Assembly: GCA_045629285.1 (NCBI GenBank)
Contig: JAZQQY010000052.1
Coordinates: 130,587-194,586 of the forward strand
DNA from: UBA1723 sp045629285
GTDB lineage: Bacteria; Bacteroidota; Bacteroidia; Bacteroidales; Paludibacteraceae
DNA length: 64,000 nt
Reading direction: 5' to 3'
Positions 51,642 to 60,444 of this stretch are shown piece by piece. Under the pieces are notes generated by a model that had not been told where the DNA came from, ran no database searches, and saw only the letters and a program-made list of their open reading frames with translations. A program made the position numbers and the translations under genes. Numbering within the stretch: position 1 is the first letter of the stretch; every line of letters starts with the position of its first letter.

Positions 51642-52862
51642 ATGTCTACATTAGCAGGAAAACACATATTGTTGGGCATTACTGGAGGCATCGCTGCCTA
51701 TAAGTGTGCTCCTTTGGTACGCGAGTTTGTTAAGCGTGGCGCTGAGGTAAAGGTCGTGATGACTCAGCTTGCCAAACAGTTTATCACTCCGCTTACTATG
51801 GCGACTCTTTCCAAAAATCCGATCTTGGTCGATTTCTTCAACCCTGAAAACGGAGAGTGGAACAGTCACGTTAACCTTGGCATGTGGGCTGACGTATATC
51901 TTATTGCTCCTGCTACAGCCAACACTATCGGTAAAATGGCTAACGGTGTGGCTGACAATCTTTTGCTGACTTCATATTTGTCGGCTAAGTGTCCGGTATT
52001 CTTTGCCCCGGCAATGGATTTGGACATGTATAAGCATCCAGCAGTACAGAAAAATATTGCTACTTTGGTTTCGTATGGCAACCATGTTATCGAACCCGGC
52101 ACAGGTTTCTTGGCTTCTGGCCTTGAAGGCAAGGGTAGAATGGCTGAGCCTGCAGATATTGTTGTGGCTTTGGAGAAATTCTTTGAATCAAAACAAGATT
52201 TGGCTGGCAAACGTGTTATGATTACTGCCGGTCCGACTTACGAAAAGATTGATCCTGTGAGATTTATCGGAAACTATTCGTCTGGTAAGATGGGATTTGC
52301 TTTGGCTGAAGAATGTGCTGAGCGTGGTGCCGAAGTCACTTTGATTGCCGGTCCGACTTCATTGAAGACAGTGTCTGATAAGATTACTCGCATAAATGTG
52401 GAAAGTGCTCAGCAGATGTATGATGCTGCTGTTGAAAATAGTAGTTCAGCTGACGTTCAGATTCTATGTGCTGCCGTTGCTGACTATCGACCTTCTGTTA
52501 CTGTCGACAAGAAGATTAAGCGCGAGAAGACTGGAGAGATGACGTTAACTCTCGTTCCTAATCCTGATATCGCGGCTGCATTGGGAAAGATAAAAAAAGA
52601 AAATCAGGTGAATGTTGGATTCGCTTTGGAAACGAATGACGAGGCAACTAATGCGAAAGATAAGTGCGCCCGCAAGAATTTCGATTTCATTGTGATGAAT
52701 TCACTTAAAGATAAAGGTGCTGGTTTCCAGGTTGATACAAACAAAATTACAATCTTTACCGCTGGTGGGGACGTGAAGGAATATCCGTTGAAAACCAAGA
52801 AGGAGGTTGCTGCAGATATCGTTGATGCCGTAGTTGAAACAGCAAAAATGAAAGGCTTATGA
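51642..52862 (+). CDS. coaBC: Bifunctional phosphopantothenoylcysteine decarboxylase / phosphopantothenate-cysteine ligase
   Basis: 406 residues. The CoaC part (1-185) shows GITGGIAAYKCAPLVREFV, the catalytic-region His in HVNLGMWADVYLIAPATANT, PAMDLDMY (PxMNxxMW in the classical enzyme) and LASGLEGKGRMAEP, where the classical Cys is Ser. The CoaB part (190-406) shows VMITAGPTYEKIDPVRFIGN, SSGKMGFALAEE, AAVADYRP and the Lys in KIKREKT. It performs two steps of coenzyme A synthesis using FMN and CTP. The stop overlaps the next start (ATGA). Confidence 0.95.
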   Translation: MSTLAGKHILLGITGGIAAYKCAPLVREFVKRGAEVKVVMTQLAKQFITPLTMATLSKNPILVDFFNPENGEWNSHVNLGMWADVYLIAPATANTIGKMANGVADNLLLTSYLSAKCPVFFAPAMDLDMYKHPAVQKNIATLVSYGNHVIEPGTGFLASGLEGKGRMAEPADIVVALEKFFESKQDLAGKRVMITAGPTYEKIDPVRFIGNYSSGKMGFALAEECAERGAEVTLIAGPTSLKTVSDKITRINVESAQQMYDAAVENSSSADVQILCAAVADYRPSVTVDKKIKREKTGEMTLTLVPNPDIAAALGKIKKENQVNVGFALETNDEATNAKDKCARKNFDFIVMNSLKDKGAGFQVDTNKITIFTAGGDVKEYPLKTKKEVAADIVDAVVETAKMKGL

Positions 52863-53773
52863 AAAAAGGATTTTTGACATTTATTTCGTTGGTTATGGGT
52901 TCTGTGTTTTCTATGGCACAGGAGTTGAATTGTTCTGTTTCGATAAATACCGACAATATTTCCAGTACAACGAACAAGGATATTTATAAGGATCTGGAAT
53001 CGTCTCTTGCAGATTTCTTCAATTCTCACAAGTGGACCGACGCCGTTTTCCAGAAAGAAGAGAGAATCGACGTTACGTTTACAATTCATTTGGATGCAAA
53101 TTCAAGTACAACCGGAGGTAAACAGAGCGGTAAACTGTCGATGTCTGCAAGTCGACCTGTCTATAACACATCTTATGTGACACCTCTATTCAATTACCAG
53201 GATATGCATGTCAATTTCAACTACAATGCCGGAGATCGTATCGATTACTCAGAGGGTGATTTTGATCCGAATCAGAATTTGACTGCAATTTTGGCTTTTT
53301 ATGTCAATGTGATTCTTGGTCTGCACTTTGATAGCTTTTCTCCTCTTGGTGGAACTCCATACTTTGAAAAGGCGGAGGCGATTTCTGCCGGAGCAAGAAG
53401 CTACGAGGATGAAGGATGGAAGGCGTTGTCGAACGATGAAAACAGGTATTCTTTGATTTCTTTGTATACTGATGCCAGTTTGTCAAACCTTCACAATGTC
53501 TATTACGAGTATCATCGTCTTGGATTCGATGTGATGGCTGACGACGTGAACAAGGGTAAGGCAAAGATTATGGAGCAGATGACTTATTTGCGTGAAATGC
53601 AGCGTGCAAAGCCTTTTGCTATGCCACTTCAGATTTTCGTCAATACTAAGTTTGACGAATTGTATAATCTGTATCGACTTGATGATCAGAAGACTCGTGA
53701 TGAGGTGTACAACGCATTGTCGTCTATCGCACCGAATATGAAGGACATGGACAAATTGAAGAACGGAAACTGA
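52859..53773 (+). CDS. DUF4835 family secreted protein
   Basis: 304 residues. The signal peptide ends SMAQ (about 20). ELNCSVSINTDNIS, FFNSHKWTDAVFQKEERID and FYVNVILGLHFDSFSPLGG are the DUF4835 landmarks. FEKAEAIS and PFAMPLQIFVNTKFDEL follow. It is predicted periplasmic or outer-membrane-associated. The family lies between coaBC and recN throughout Bacteroidota. Its function is not established. It is translationally coupled to coaBC by a 4-base overlap. Confidence 0.88.
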   Translation: MKKGFLTFISLVMGSVFSMAQELNCSVSINTDNISSTTNKDIYKDLESSLADFFNSHKWTDAVFQKEERIDVTFTIHLDANSSTTGGKQSGKLSMSASRPVYNTSYVTPLFNYQDMHVNFNYNAGDRIDYSEGDFDPNQNLTAILAFYVNVILGLHFDSFSPLGGTPYFEKAEAISAGARSYEDEGWKALSNDENRYSLISLYTDASLSNLHNVYYEYHRLGFDVMADDVNKGKAKIMEQMTYLREMQRAKPFAMPLQIFVNTKFDELYNLYRLDDQKTRDEVYNALSSIAPNMKDMDKLKNGN

Positions 53774-53775
53774 TT

Positions 53776-55431
53776 ATGCTTACTCGTTTAGAGATTGACA
53801 ACTATACTTTGATCGAAAGAAGTGAGATCGAATTCAACAACGGTTTCTCTGTCATTACAGGTGAAACTGGTGCTGGAAAATCTATCTTGCTTGGGGCGTT
53901 AGGTATGTTGATGGGCGGTAAAGTGGAGTCGAAATATTTCAAGGATGCTGAGAAGAAATGTATTATCGAGGCGACGTTTGATGTTTCCGGCTATGGTTAT
54001 CGTTCTTTCTTTGAAGAAAATGAACTAGATTATGACGACGAGTGCGTGATCCGTAAGGAGATTACAGCATCAGGAAAGGCTCGCTCGTTCATTAATGATA
54101 CTCCGGTAAGTGTTTCGCAGTTGAAACAGATTGGAGAAATGCTTATCGATATCCACTCTCAGCATCAGAATTTGCTATTGAAAGATTCTGGTTTCCAATT
54201 ATCTGTAGTTGATTCTGTAGCGGACACTAAAGATGAGTTGGATGCGTATCGTGCTGATTATAAACAGTGGAGTGGAGCAAAAAGAGAGTTGGAGCGATTG
54301 AAGGAGCAGATGGAAAACGATGCTCGTGATGCTGATTATCTGAAGTCTCAGTTGGATAAACTTCAAGCTGCCAATCTTAGTGATGGGGAGCAAGAGGAAC
54401 TAGAGACAGAAAATAGTCTTCTTCAGAATGCAGAGACAATCAAGTCGGCACTATCGTCTGTAGTTAATTTGGTTGACGACGATGACAATGCTGTGAATGT
54501 AAGATTGAAGCAGACTGTAAACCTTTTGTCGTCGGTGTCATCTTTTGCACCGGAGTTGGATTCTCTTGCCGAACGAACGAATGCGGTCTTGGCAGAGATG
54601 AAGGATATTTCTGCTGTAGTGTCGGAAATCGCTGATAGAGTGGAGTTTAATCAAGAAAGAATTGATTTTGTGTCGTCTCGTCTTGACACAATCTACTCTT
54701 TGGAGAAGCGACATAAAGTGAATACAGTTGCTGAATTGAAAGAGATTCAGGCAGATTTGGAGCGACGTGTAAACAACTTCTCTTCCGCAGACGAGCAGAT
54801 CGCTGCACTTGAGTCTGATGTGAAAAAGTTTTACCAGCAGATGGAGATGAGTGCAGAGAAATTGTCTGTAAAACGTCGTGGCTCGATACAAAAGATAGAA
54901 TCTACAGTAGAGGCATCAATGTCGTTGATGGGAATGCCGCTTGCGAAACTTACCGTCGACCTACAGAAGTCTTCACAATATACATTGACAGGCGCTGATG
55001 AGGTGACATTCTTGTTTTCAGCTAATAAAGACAAACGTATGCTTCCGATTGCAGAAATTGCGTCAGGTGGTGAGGTGTCGCGTGTTATGCTTAGCTTGAA
55101 GTCGTTGTTGTCAGAGGTGAAGAAGATGCCTACTATCATTCTTGATGAGGTCGACACTGGAATTTCCGGTGAAGTGGCTGCACGAATGGGAGAGGTGATG
55201 TCGACAATGGGCAAGAGAATGCAGGTGATTGCGATCACACATCTACCGCAGATTGCTGCAAAGGGAGAGTCGCACTACAAAGTCTACAAAGAGGAGGATG
55301 GCGACAAAGTGCTTTCACATATTGTTAGACTTTCAGCCGACGAGCGTGTAAATGAAATAGCTCAGATGCTAAGCGGACACAATCCTTCAGATGCTGCGAT
55401 TCAGAATGCCAAAGATTTGCTAGGCGCATAA
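53776..55431 (+). CDS. recN: DNA repair ATPase RecN
   Basis: 551 residues. The Walker A is GETGAGKSILL (about 30). A long coiled coil covers about 150-390. C-terminal ABC elements are IASGGEVSRVMLSLK (signature) and TIILDEVDTGISGEVAARM (Walker B), and QVIAITHLPQIAA contains the H-loop. It is an SMC-like protein that acts on double-strand breaks. It starts 2 bases after DUF4835. Confidence 0.96.
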   Translation: MLTRLEIDNYTLIERSEIEFNNGFSVITGETGAGKSILLGALGMLMGGKVESKYFKDAEKKCIIEATFDVSGYGYRSFFEENELDYDDECVIRKEITASGKARSFINDTPVSVSQLKQIGEMLIDIHSQHQNLLLKDSGFQLSVVDSVADTKDELDAYRADYKQWSGAKRELERLKEQMENDARDADYLKSQLDKLQAANLSDGEQEELETENSLLQNAETIKSALSSVVNLVDDDDNAVNVRLKQTVNLLSSVSSFAPELDSLAERTNAVLAEMKDISAVVSEIADRVEFNQERIDFVSSRLDTIYSLEKRHKVNTVAELKEIQADLERRVNNFSSADEQIAALESDVKKFYQQMEMSAEKLSVKRRGSIQKIESTVEASMSLMGMPLAKLTVDLQKSSQYTLTGADEVTFLFSANKDKRMLPIAEIASGGEVSRVMLSLKSLLSEVKKMPTIILDEVDTGISGEVAARMGEVMSTMGKRMQVIAITHLPQIAAKGESHYKVYKEEDGDKVLSHIVRLSADERVNEIAQMLSGHNPSDAAIQNAKDLLGA

Positions 55432-55524
55432 ATGTCGTATAGATATAGGTTTAATTGGATAATTTAGAAAGATGTGGTACACCCACGTCGAAAGAGAATG
55501 AAAAATAAACTAAATATTAATAAA

Positions 55525-56103
55525 ATGAAGAAATTCAAATTGTTTTTGGTGATGGCTATTTTGGTGCCATTCCTTTCAAGTTGTACTTACAACACTATGG
55601 TTGAGGAGCGTGAGGCTGTAACTGCTCAGTGGGCTCAGGTTGAAGACAGCTATCAGCGTAGAATGGATTTGATCGGTAACTTGGTTGAGACAGTTAAGGG
55701 TGCCGCTAAACATGAGAGCGAGACTCTAACAAAGGTTATCGAGGCACGTGCTAATGCGACTAAGGTGTCTGTCGATCCTACTAATTTGACAGAGGAGAAT
55801 ATCAAGGCTTATCAGATGGCTCAGAACAATTTGACTGAGGCTCTTTCTAGATTGATGGTTGTTCATGAGCAGTATCCAGAGTTGAAGGCTAATCAGAATT
55901 TCTTGGAACTTCAGGCTCAGATCGAAGGCACTGAGAACAGAATTTCTGTAGAGCGCAAGAAATTCAACACTATGGCTCAGACATATAATACAACTATTGC
56001 TAAGTTCCCTAACAACCTACTTGCTTCTATGTTCGGATTCGAGAAGCAGGCATATTTCAAGGCTGACGAGGCTGCTAAGACAGCTCCAAAAGTACAGTTC
56101 TAA
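55525..56103 (+). CDS. LemA family lipoprotein
   Basis: 192 residues from the ATG at 55525 (MKKFKLFLVMAILV); the frame continues upstream to 55474 with an atypical basic lead. The lipobox is LSSC (Cys about 19). YNTMVEEREAVTAQWAQVED and NLVETVKGAAKHE are the LemA helical landmarks. NRISVERKKFNTMAQTYNT and PNNLLASMFGFEKQAYF follow. LemA proteins are envelope helical-bundle proteins often paired with TPM-domain proteins, exactly as here: two TPM genes follow with overlaps. Confidence 0.9.
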   Translation: MKKFKLFLVMAILVPFLSSCTYNTMVEEREAVTAQWAQVEDSYQRRMDLIGNLVETVKGAAKHESETLTKVIEARANATKVSVDPTNLTEENIKAYQMAQNNLTEALSRLMVVHEQYPELKANQNFLELQAQIEGTENRISVERKKFNTMAQTYNTTIAKFPNNLLASMFGFEKQAYFKADEAAKTAPKVQF

Positions 56104-56546
56104 TGGATGCAAAGTCATTTTTGTCGGTAGAAGAGTGTCGCAATGTAGTTGATGCGATTGTCGAAGCAGAAAACAACTGTTCCGGTGAAATTCGTGTGAA
56201 CATTTCCAACACTTCCGGTGAAAATGTGATGGAGTCGGCTGTCAACGTTTTCTATTCACTAGAGATGGATAAGACGTTGAGAAAGAATGGCGTGTTGTTT
56301 TTCATTGCCAGTGAAGACCGACGTTTTGCGGTTATCGGAGATGAAGGAATCAATAATGTAGTGCCGGAAAACTTCTGGAATGACGTATGTTCGATGATGA
56401 TTGAATATTTCAAGAAGGAAGAGTATGGCGCTGGATTGGTTGCCGGTATCAAGAAGTGTGGTGAAAAACTTGCGGAGTTCTTTCCTCCTGTAGAGAATGA
56501 CGTTGACGAGTTGCCAAATGAGATCGCTTATGAAGATGCAAAATAA
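56103..56546 (+). CDS. TPM-domain protein without signal peptide
   Basis: 147 residues. A TPM (TLP18.3/Psb32/MOLO-1) domain covers about 8-130: SGEIRVNISNTSGEN, GVLFFIASEDRRFAVIGDEGIN and WNDVCSMMIEYFKKEEYGAGL. There is no signal peptide or membrane helix, so it may act in the cytoplasm, unlike its neighbour. The start overlaps the LemA stop by one base (TAATG). The C-terminus overlaps the next TPM gene by about 17 bases. Confidence 0.85.
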   Translation: MDAKSFLSVEECRNVVDAIVEAENNCSGEIRVNISNTSGENVMESAVNVFYSLEMDKTLRKNGVLFFIASEDRRFAVIGDEGINNVVPENFWNDVCSMMIEYFKKEEYGAGLVAGIKKCGEKLAEFFPPVENDVDELPNEIAYEDAK

Positions 56547-57330
56547 GTTGAAGACGCTGATAATCACGATTCTTTTATCGTTGATTCCTACGGTGGCTTG
56601 CTGGGCCGAGATTCCGGACAAACCATCGCCGGCTCGTCTTGTCAACGATTTTGCTGGACTTCTTACTTCGGCTCAGAAACAGGTGCTTGAAGATTCATTG
56701 GTTGCATTCAGTAAATCCACGTCTACTCAGATCTGTATTGTTACAGTGAAATCGCTTGACGGCTATGACGTCGCCGACTATGCTCAACAGTTGGGTGAGA
56801 AGTGGGGCGTTGGTGTCAAAGGTAAAAATAACGGTGCCATACTGCTTGTCAAACCAAAGACAGCACAGGAGCAAGGACGTGCGTTTATTGCGACTGGTTA
56901 TGGACTTGAGGGTGCATTGCCTGATGTCATCTGTTATCGTATCGTCAACTATGTTATGATTCCGTATTTCAAGAACAATGATTACGGTGGAGGAATCATG
57001 GCTGGTGCTGAGTATATGATGAAGGCGACTAGAGGTGAATTCCAAGCTGAACCAGAGTCGGATGAAATTCCAATTGAACTGATTATCTTCATTGTCCTAA
57101 TTATTGTGTTGATGATTTTTGCCGGAAAGAACAGTAAAGGAGGCGGAAACATGCATGATATGCCTGATCGCAGATCACATCGTCGCGTCACTTATAATGA
57201 TCCGTTCTATCCAGGTGGCTTCGGAGGCGGCTTCGGTGGTGGTCGCAGCAGTGGCGGTGGATTTGGTGGAGGCTTTGGCGGTTTCGGCGGAGGTAGCTTC
57301 GGCGGAGGCGGTGGAGGCGGCTCTTGGTAG
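56530..57330 (+). CDS. Secreted/membrane TPM-domain protein with Gly-rich tail
   Basis: 266 residues from the ATG at 56530 (MKMQNKLKTLIIT); the ATG at 56536 is equally possible, and 56497 lies deep in the previous gene. The signal peptide ends CWAE (about 28). The TPM domain covers about 38-175: VNDFAGLLTSAQKQVLEDSL, TQICIVTVKSLDGYD, GVGVKGKNNGAILL and AFIATGYGLEGALPD. A membrane helix at about 192-210 is followed by a Gly/Phe/Ser-rich tail (repeated GGFGGG, ends GGSW). The LemA-TPM-TPM order is a recurrent envelope module of unclear role. Confidence 0.88.
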   Translation: MKMQNKLKTLIITILLSLIPTVACWAEIPDKPSPARLVNDFAGLLTSAQKQVLEDSLVAFSKSTSTQICIVTVKSLDGYDVADYAQQLGEKWGVGVKGKNNGAILLVKPKTAQEQGRAFIATGYGLEGALPDVICYRIVNYVMIPYFKNNDYGGGIMAGAEYMMKATRGEFQAEPESDEIPIELIIFIVLIIVLMIFAGKNSKGGGNMHDMPDRRSHRRVTYNDPFYPGGFGGGFGGGRSSGGGFGGGFGGFGGGSFGGGGGGGSW

Positions 57331-57393
57331 TTGATGTTTAATGATAAAAATATTAGGATATCAATGCTTGTCATTGAATAAACGAATAAAAAT

Positions 57394-58089
57394 ATGAGAA
57401 AAACCTTGAATTTTGTTGCAGCATTGGGATTGATTCTTTCTGCAACAAGTTGTGTGAACAGTGATTCAAAAAAGGCTCCGGAAGGAGATTTTAATTGTGT
57501 TTCTAAGTGTGATTCTGTAGATCTAGGTCTAACAAGTGGCACTAAGTGGGCTTCTTGTAATGTCGGAGCTGACAAACCAGAGGCAAGCGGTGAGTATTTC
57601 GCTTGGGGTGAGACTAAGTCTAAAGAGGTTTATGCTGACACTACTTATGCATTCTACGTTCTTTCAGATTCTGTAGCAGCAGATTCATTGGCTAGAAAGA
57701 CATGGAAACACATCGGTTCTGATATTGCAGGTACAGAGTATGATGCTGCTACTGTCATCATGGGTGATGCATGGAAGATGCCTACTGAGGCTCAGGCTAA
57801 GGAACTTATCGATGAGTGTGAGTGGACTTGGGTTGAGGTTAACGGAGTCAACGGATATAAGGTTGCTGGAAAGAACGGTAATTCAATCTTCCTTCCTGCT
57901 ACTGGTTTGAAGGGTTCTAACGATGTAGTGAACGGTGATATGATCGGTGGCTTCTGGACATCTACAGAGTGTACAGCAGAGGAGACAAACGGAGATTTCG
58001 CAATGGCAGTACGTTTCTTCTCAGAGTCACATGCTCTTGAAAAAGGTGGCCGTGGTTACGGTAGATCAATTCGTGCCGTAGTTAAGTAA
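57394..58089 (+). CDS. Lipoprotein with Fibrobacter succinogenes major paralogous (Fib_succ) domain
   Basis: 231 residues. The lipobox is SATSC (Cys about 20). SVDLGLTSGTKWASCNVGA is the domain's opening signature. GEYFAWGETKSK and WKMPTEAQAKELIDECEW follow, and FLPATGL ... GGFWTSTE ... GYGRSIRAV closes the fold. The domain is common in surface proteins of fibre-degrading gut bacteria and has a C-type-lectin-like outline. No ligand is known. It has its own terminator. Confidence 0.85.
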   Translation: MRKTLNFVAALGLILSATSCVNSDSKKAPEGDFNCVSKCDSVDLGLTSGTKWASCNVGADKPEASGEYFAWGETKSKEVYADTTYAFYVLSDSVAADSLARKTWKHIGSDIAGTEYDAATVIMGDAWKMPTEAQAKELIDECEWTWVEVNGVNGYKVAGKNGNSIFLPATGLKGSNDVVNGDMIGGFWTSTECTAEETNGDFAMAVRFFSESHALEKGGRGYGRSIRAVVK

Positions 58090-58127
58090 TCAAAGAATAC
58101 AGGACGGTATTTCCGTCTGTTTGATAG

Positions 58128-58153
58128 AGACGGGGGCATCCCCGTCTTTTTTT
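58128..58153 (+). terminator. GAGACG-family terminator of the Fib_succ lipoprotein gene
   Basis: AGACGGGG (58128-58135), a 4-base loop and CCCCGTCT (58140-58147), then TTTTTT. Confidence 0.88.
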
Positions 58154-58168
58154 ATAAATTAAATTCAG

Positions 58169-59692
58169 ATGATTCCTATTTATTCTGCTTCTACGGTAAA
58201 ATCTCTTGACGCTCAAGAGATTGCAAACGAAGGAATAACATCATTCGCTTTGATGCAACGTGCTTCACGGGCATTATATGAGAAGACGACGGATTTGATT
58301 TCAGACAAAGATGTCCGCACTATTGCGATTCTTGCGTCTGGTGGAAATAATGGTGGCGATGCTCTTTGTGTTGCCGATATGCTTCGTGAGCAGTATGAAG
58401 TGGTGGCATTCTATGTTAAGGTTAGCGACAAACAGTCGGCCGACTTTGTTCAGGCGTATGCTAATGTGAAGGATTTCATAGATATGGTTGAGATTTCTTC
58501 CGTCGACGATATTGAAAAGATGAGAGCCTGCTTGCAAAAGGATCATCTTTGTGTTATAGATGGACTTCTCGGTTCTGGAATCAATAGAGTGGTGACGAAA
58601 GATTCATTTTTAGGTAATGTTATTGATTTTGTCAACGATGTCAGGAATGAAGATTCCATGATGATTTCTGTAGATCTGCCTTCCGGATTGCTTGGGGAAG
58701 ACCGTTTGTTGGCGAATCCTTCACGTTCAATCATTCGTGCAGACGAGACAATTTGTCTGCAATATCCTAAGATGTCGACGTTGATGCCTGAAAGCGAACG
58801 TTGGGTAGGACGAATGTGTTTCGTGGATTTTGATATGAAATTGATGAAAGAGGGTAGTGGCGACATCGGAAATATGTTGCAACTATCTGACTTTAATATA
58901 AAGAATCGTCCGAAGCATGGCCATAAAGGCACTTTCGGAAAAGGTTTGTTTGTGGCTGGCAGTCAGGAGATGCCTGGCGCATGTATGTTGGGATCGAAAG
59001 CTGCTATGCGAAGTGGTTTGGGTATGCTTTATGTGTTGACTCATAAAGATGTGAAACCATATTTGATCAATTATCTTCCGGAAGCGATCTGTAAATCGTA
59101 TGATGTAGTCGACGGGAATGTCCTCGACTCACTTAATAATCTGCTTGCGATGACTGATGCTGTGGCGGTCGGTCCTGGCCTTTCTACATCAGACGATGCA
59201 AAGAAACTTGTCAAGTCGGTGGTGAAAGATGCAAATGGTAAACCATTGTTGCTTGACGCAGATGCTCTTAATATTGTTGCAGCTGATGCAGAACTTTTGG
59301 CATCTCTTCCGTCGAATACTATTATTACTCCACATCCGGCAGAATTTCAGCGCTTGTTCGGAAAGTGTGCGAATAGAATGGAAATGATTGATAAACAGAT
59401 GGAGATGGCGAAAAAATATAATATTATCATTGTACTTAAAGGAGCTTACTCTACAATCTCGGATGGCAATTCACTGTTTTTCAATTCGACAGGAAATACA
59501 GGAATGGCGACAGCTGGATCTGGAGATGTGTTGACAGGAATCATTCTATCTCTGCTAACTCAAGGATATGAACCATACGAGGCTGCCAAACTTGGAGTCT
59601 TTCTCCATGGTGCCGCTGGAGATTTCGTCGCAGCTAAGAAAGGAGAGCACTATTTGATTGCCTCGGATATGATAGAAGAAATTAGATTGTAA
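58169..59692 (+). CDS. nnr: Bifunctional NAD(P)HX epimerase / ADP-dependent dehydratase
   Basis: 507 residues. The N-terminal YjeF epimerase domain covers about 1-215: ASGGNNGGDALCVADMLREQ and VDLPSGL. The C-terminal ribokinase-like dehydratase domain covers about 230-507: HKGTFGKGLFVAGSQEMPGA, LLLDADALN, TPHPAEFQRLFG and TAGSGDVLTGIILSLLTQG. It repairs hydrated NADH and NADPH. The two-domain length is normal for bacteria. It starts 16 bases after the preceding terminator hairpin, so its promoter must lie close by or inside that unit. Confidence 0.95.
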   Translation: MIPIYSASTVKSLDAQEIANEGITSFALMQRASRALYEKTTDLISDKDVRTIAILASGGNNGGDALCVADMLREQYEVVAFYVKVSDKQSADFVQAYANVKDFIDMVEISSVDDIEKMRACLQKDHLCVIDGLLGSGINRVVTKDSFLGNVIDFVNDVRNEDSMMISVDLPSGLLGEDRLLANPSRSIIRADETICLQYPKMSTLMPESERWVGRMCFVDFDMKLMKEGSGDIGNMLQLSDFNIKNRPKHGHKGTFGKGLFVAGSQEMPGACMLGSKAAMRSGLGMLYVLTHKDVKPYLINYLPEAICKSYDVVDGNVLDSLNNLLAMTDAVAVGPGLSTSDDAKKLVKSVVKDANGKPLLLDADALNIVAADAELLASLPSNTIITPHPAEFQRLFGKCANRMEMIDKQMEMAKKYNIIIVLKGAYSTISDGNSLFFNSTGNTGMATAGSGDVLTGIILSLLTQGYEPYEAAKLGVFLHGAAGDFVAAKKGEHYLIASDMIEEIRL

Positions 59693-59698
59693 GAAGCC

Positions 59699-60385
59699 AT
59701 GACTGAAATACAGAAGATACTATTTGATCGTCAGGATAAGAGATATGCTGATTTCCAGGCAAAATTAGTGCCCACTCTTTCACCTGATATTTTCATTGGA
59801 GTGAGAGTGCCCGAATTAAGAAAAATAGCAAAAGAACTTTTCAAGTGTGATGATTGTAAGGCGTTTATTAACTCGCTTCCTCATCAATACTATGATGAGA
59901 ATCTTTTGCATTCCATACTCTTGAATCATATCAAGAATTATGATGAATGTATTTCTGAAATTGAAAAGTTTCTTCCATATATCGACAATTGGGCTGTGTG
60001 TGATACGTTGACTCCGAAGGTGTTGGCAAGAAATCGTGTTGATCTACTCAAACGAATCAAAGTTTGGGCAAAATCAAAAGATACATACACATGTCGTGTC
60101 GGATTAAGTCTTTTGATGCATCATTTTTTAGATGAAGATTTCAAACCGGAATATCTGGAGATTGCAGCTAATGTAAAGAGTGACGAGTATTACGTCAATA
60201 TGATGGTGGCTTGGCTTCTTGCAACCGCACTTGCAAAACAATGGGATTCTACAATTCCATTGCTGACAGAAAATAAATTATCTGATTGGGTTCACAACAA
60301 GACAATACAGAAAGGAGTTGAGAGTTTTAGAATCACTCCAGAACAAAAGGAGTATCTGAAATCTCTGCGAATATCAAGAAGATGA
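59699..60385 (+). CDS. DNA alkylation repair protein (AlkD-like HEAT-repeat glycosylase)
   Basis: 228 residues. The fold is built of HEAT-like helices: GVRVPELRKIAKEL, YDENLLHSILLNHIKN, YIDNWAVCDTLTPKVL (containing the W-x-x-x-D of the AlkD active site) and YYVNMMVAWLLATALAKQW. The family excises bulky or cationic alkylated bases by a non-base-flipping mechanism. It is 6 bases after nnr, likely in one operon. Confidence 0.88.
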   Translation: MTEIQKILFDRQDKRYADFQAKLVPTLSPDIFIGVRVPELRKIAKELFKCDDCKAFINSLPHQYYDENLLHSILLNHIKNYDECISEIEKFLPYIDNWAVCDTLTPKVLARNRVDLLKRIKVWAKSKDTYTCRVGLSLLMHHFLDEDFKPEYLEIAANVKSDEYYVNMMVAWLLATALAKQWDSTIPLLTENKLSDWVHNKTIQKGVESFRITPEQKEYLKSLRISRR

Positions 60386-60404
60386 TTCAATTGACAGATA
60401 TAAT

Positions 60405-60430
60405 TGAGGCAAATTGGCCTCGTTGACTTT
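60405..60430. terminator. Weak hairpin between convergent genes
   Basis: GAGGC (60406-60410) pairs with GCCTC (60417-60421). A T-run follows at 60429. It lies between the AlkD-like stop (60385) and the next minus-strand stop (60445). Confidence 0.5.
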
Positions 60431-60444
60431 TTTTGATGTAATTC

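Noticed and set aside
57219..57330. GGC/GGT-rich repeats
   Set aside because: They encode the Gly-rich tail of the TPM protein and need no other explanation.
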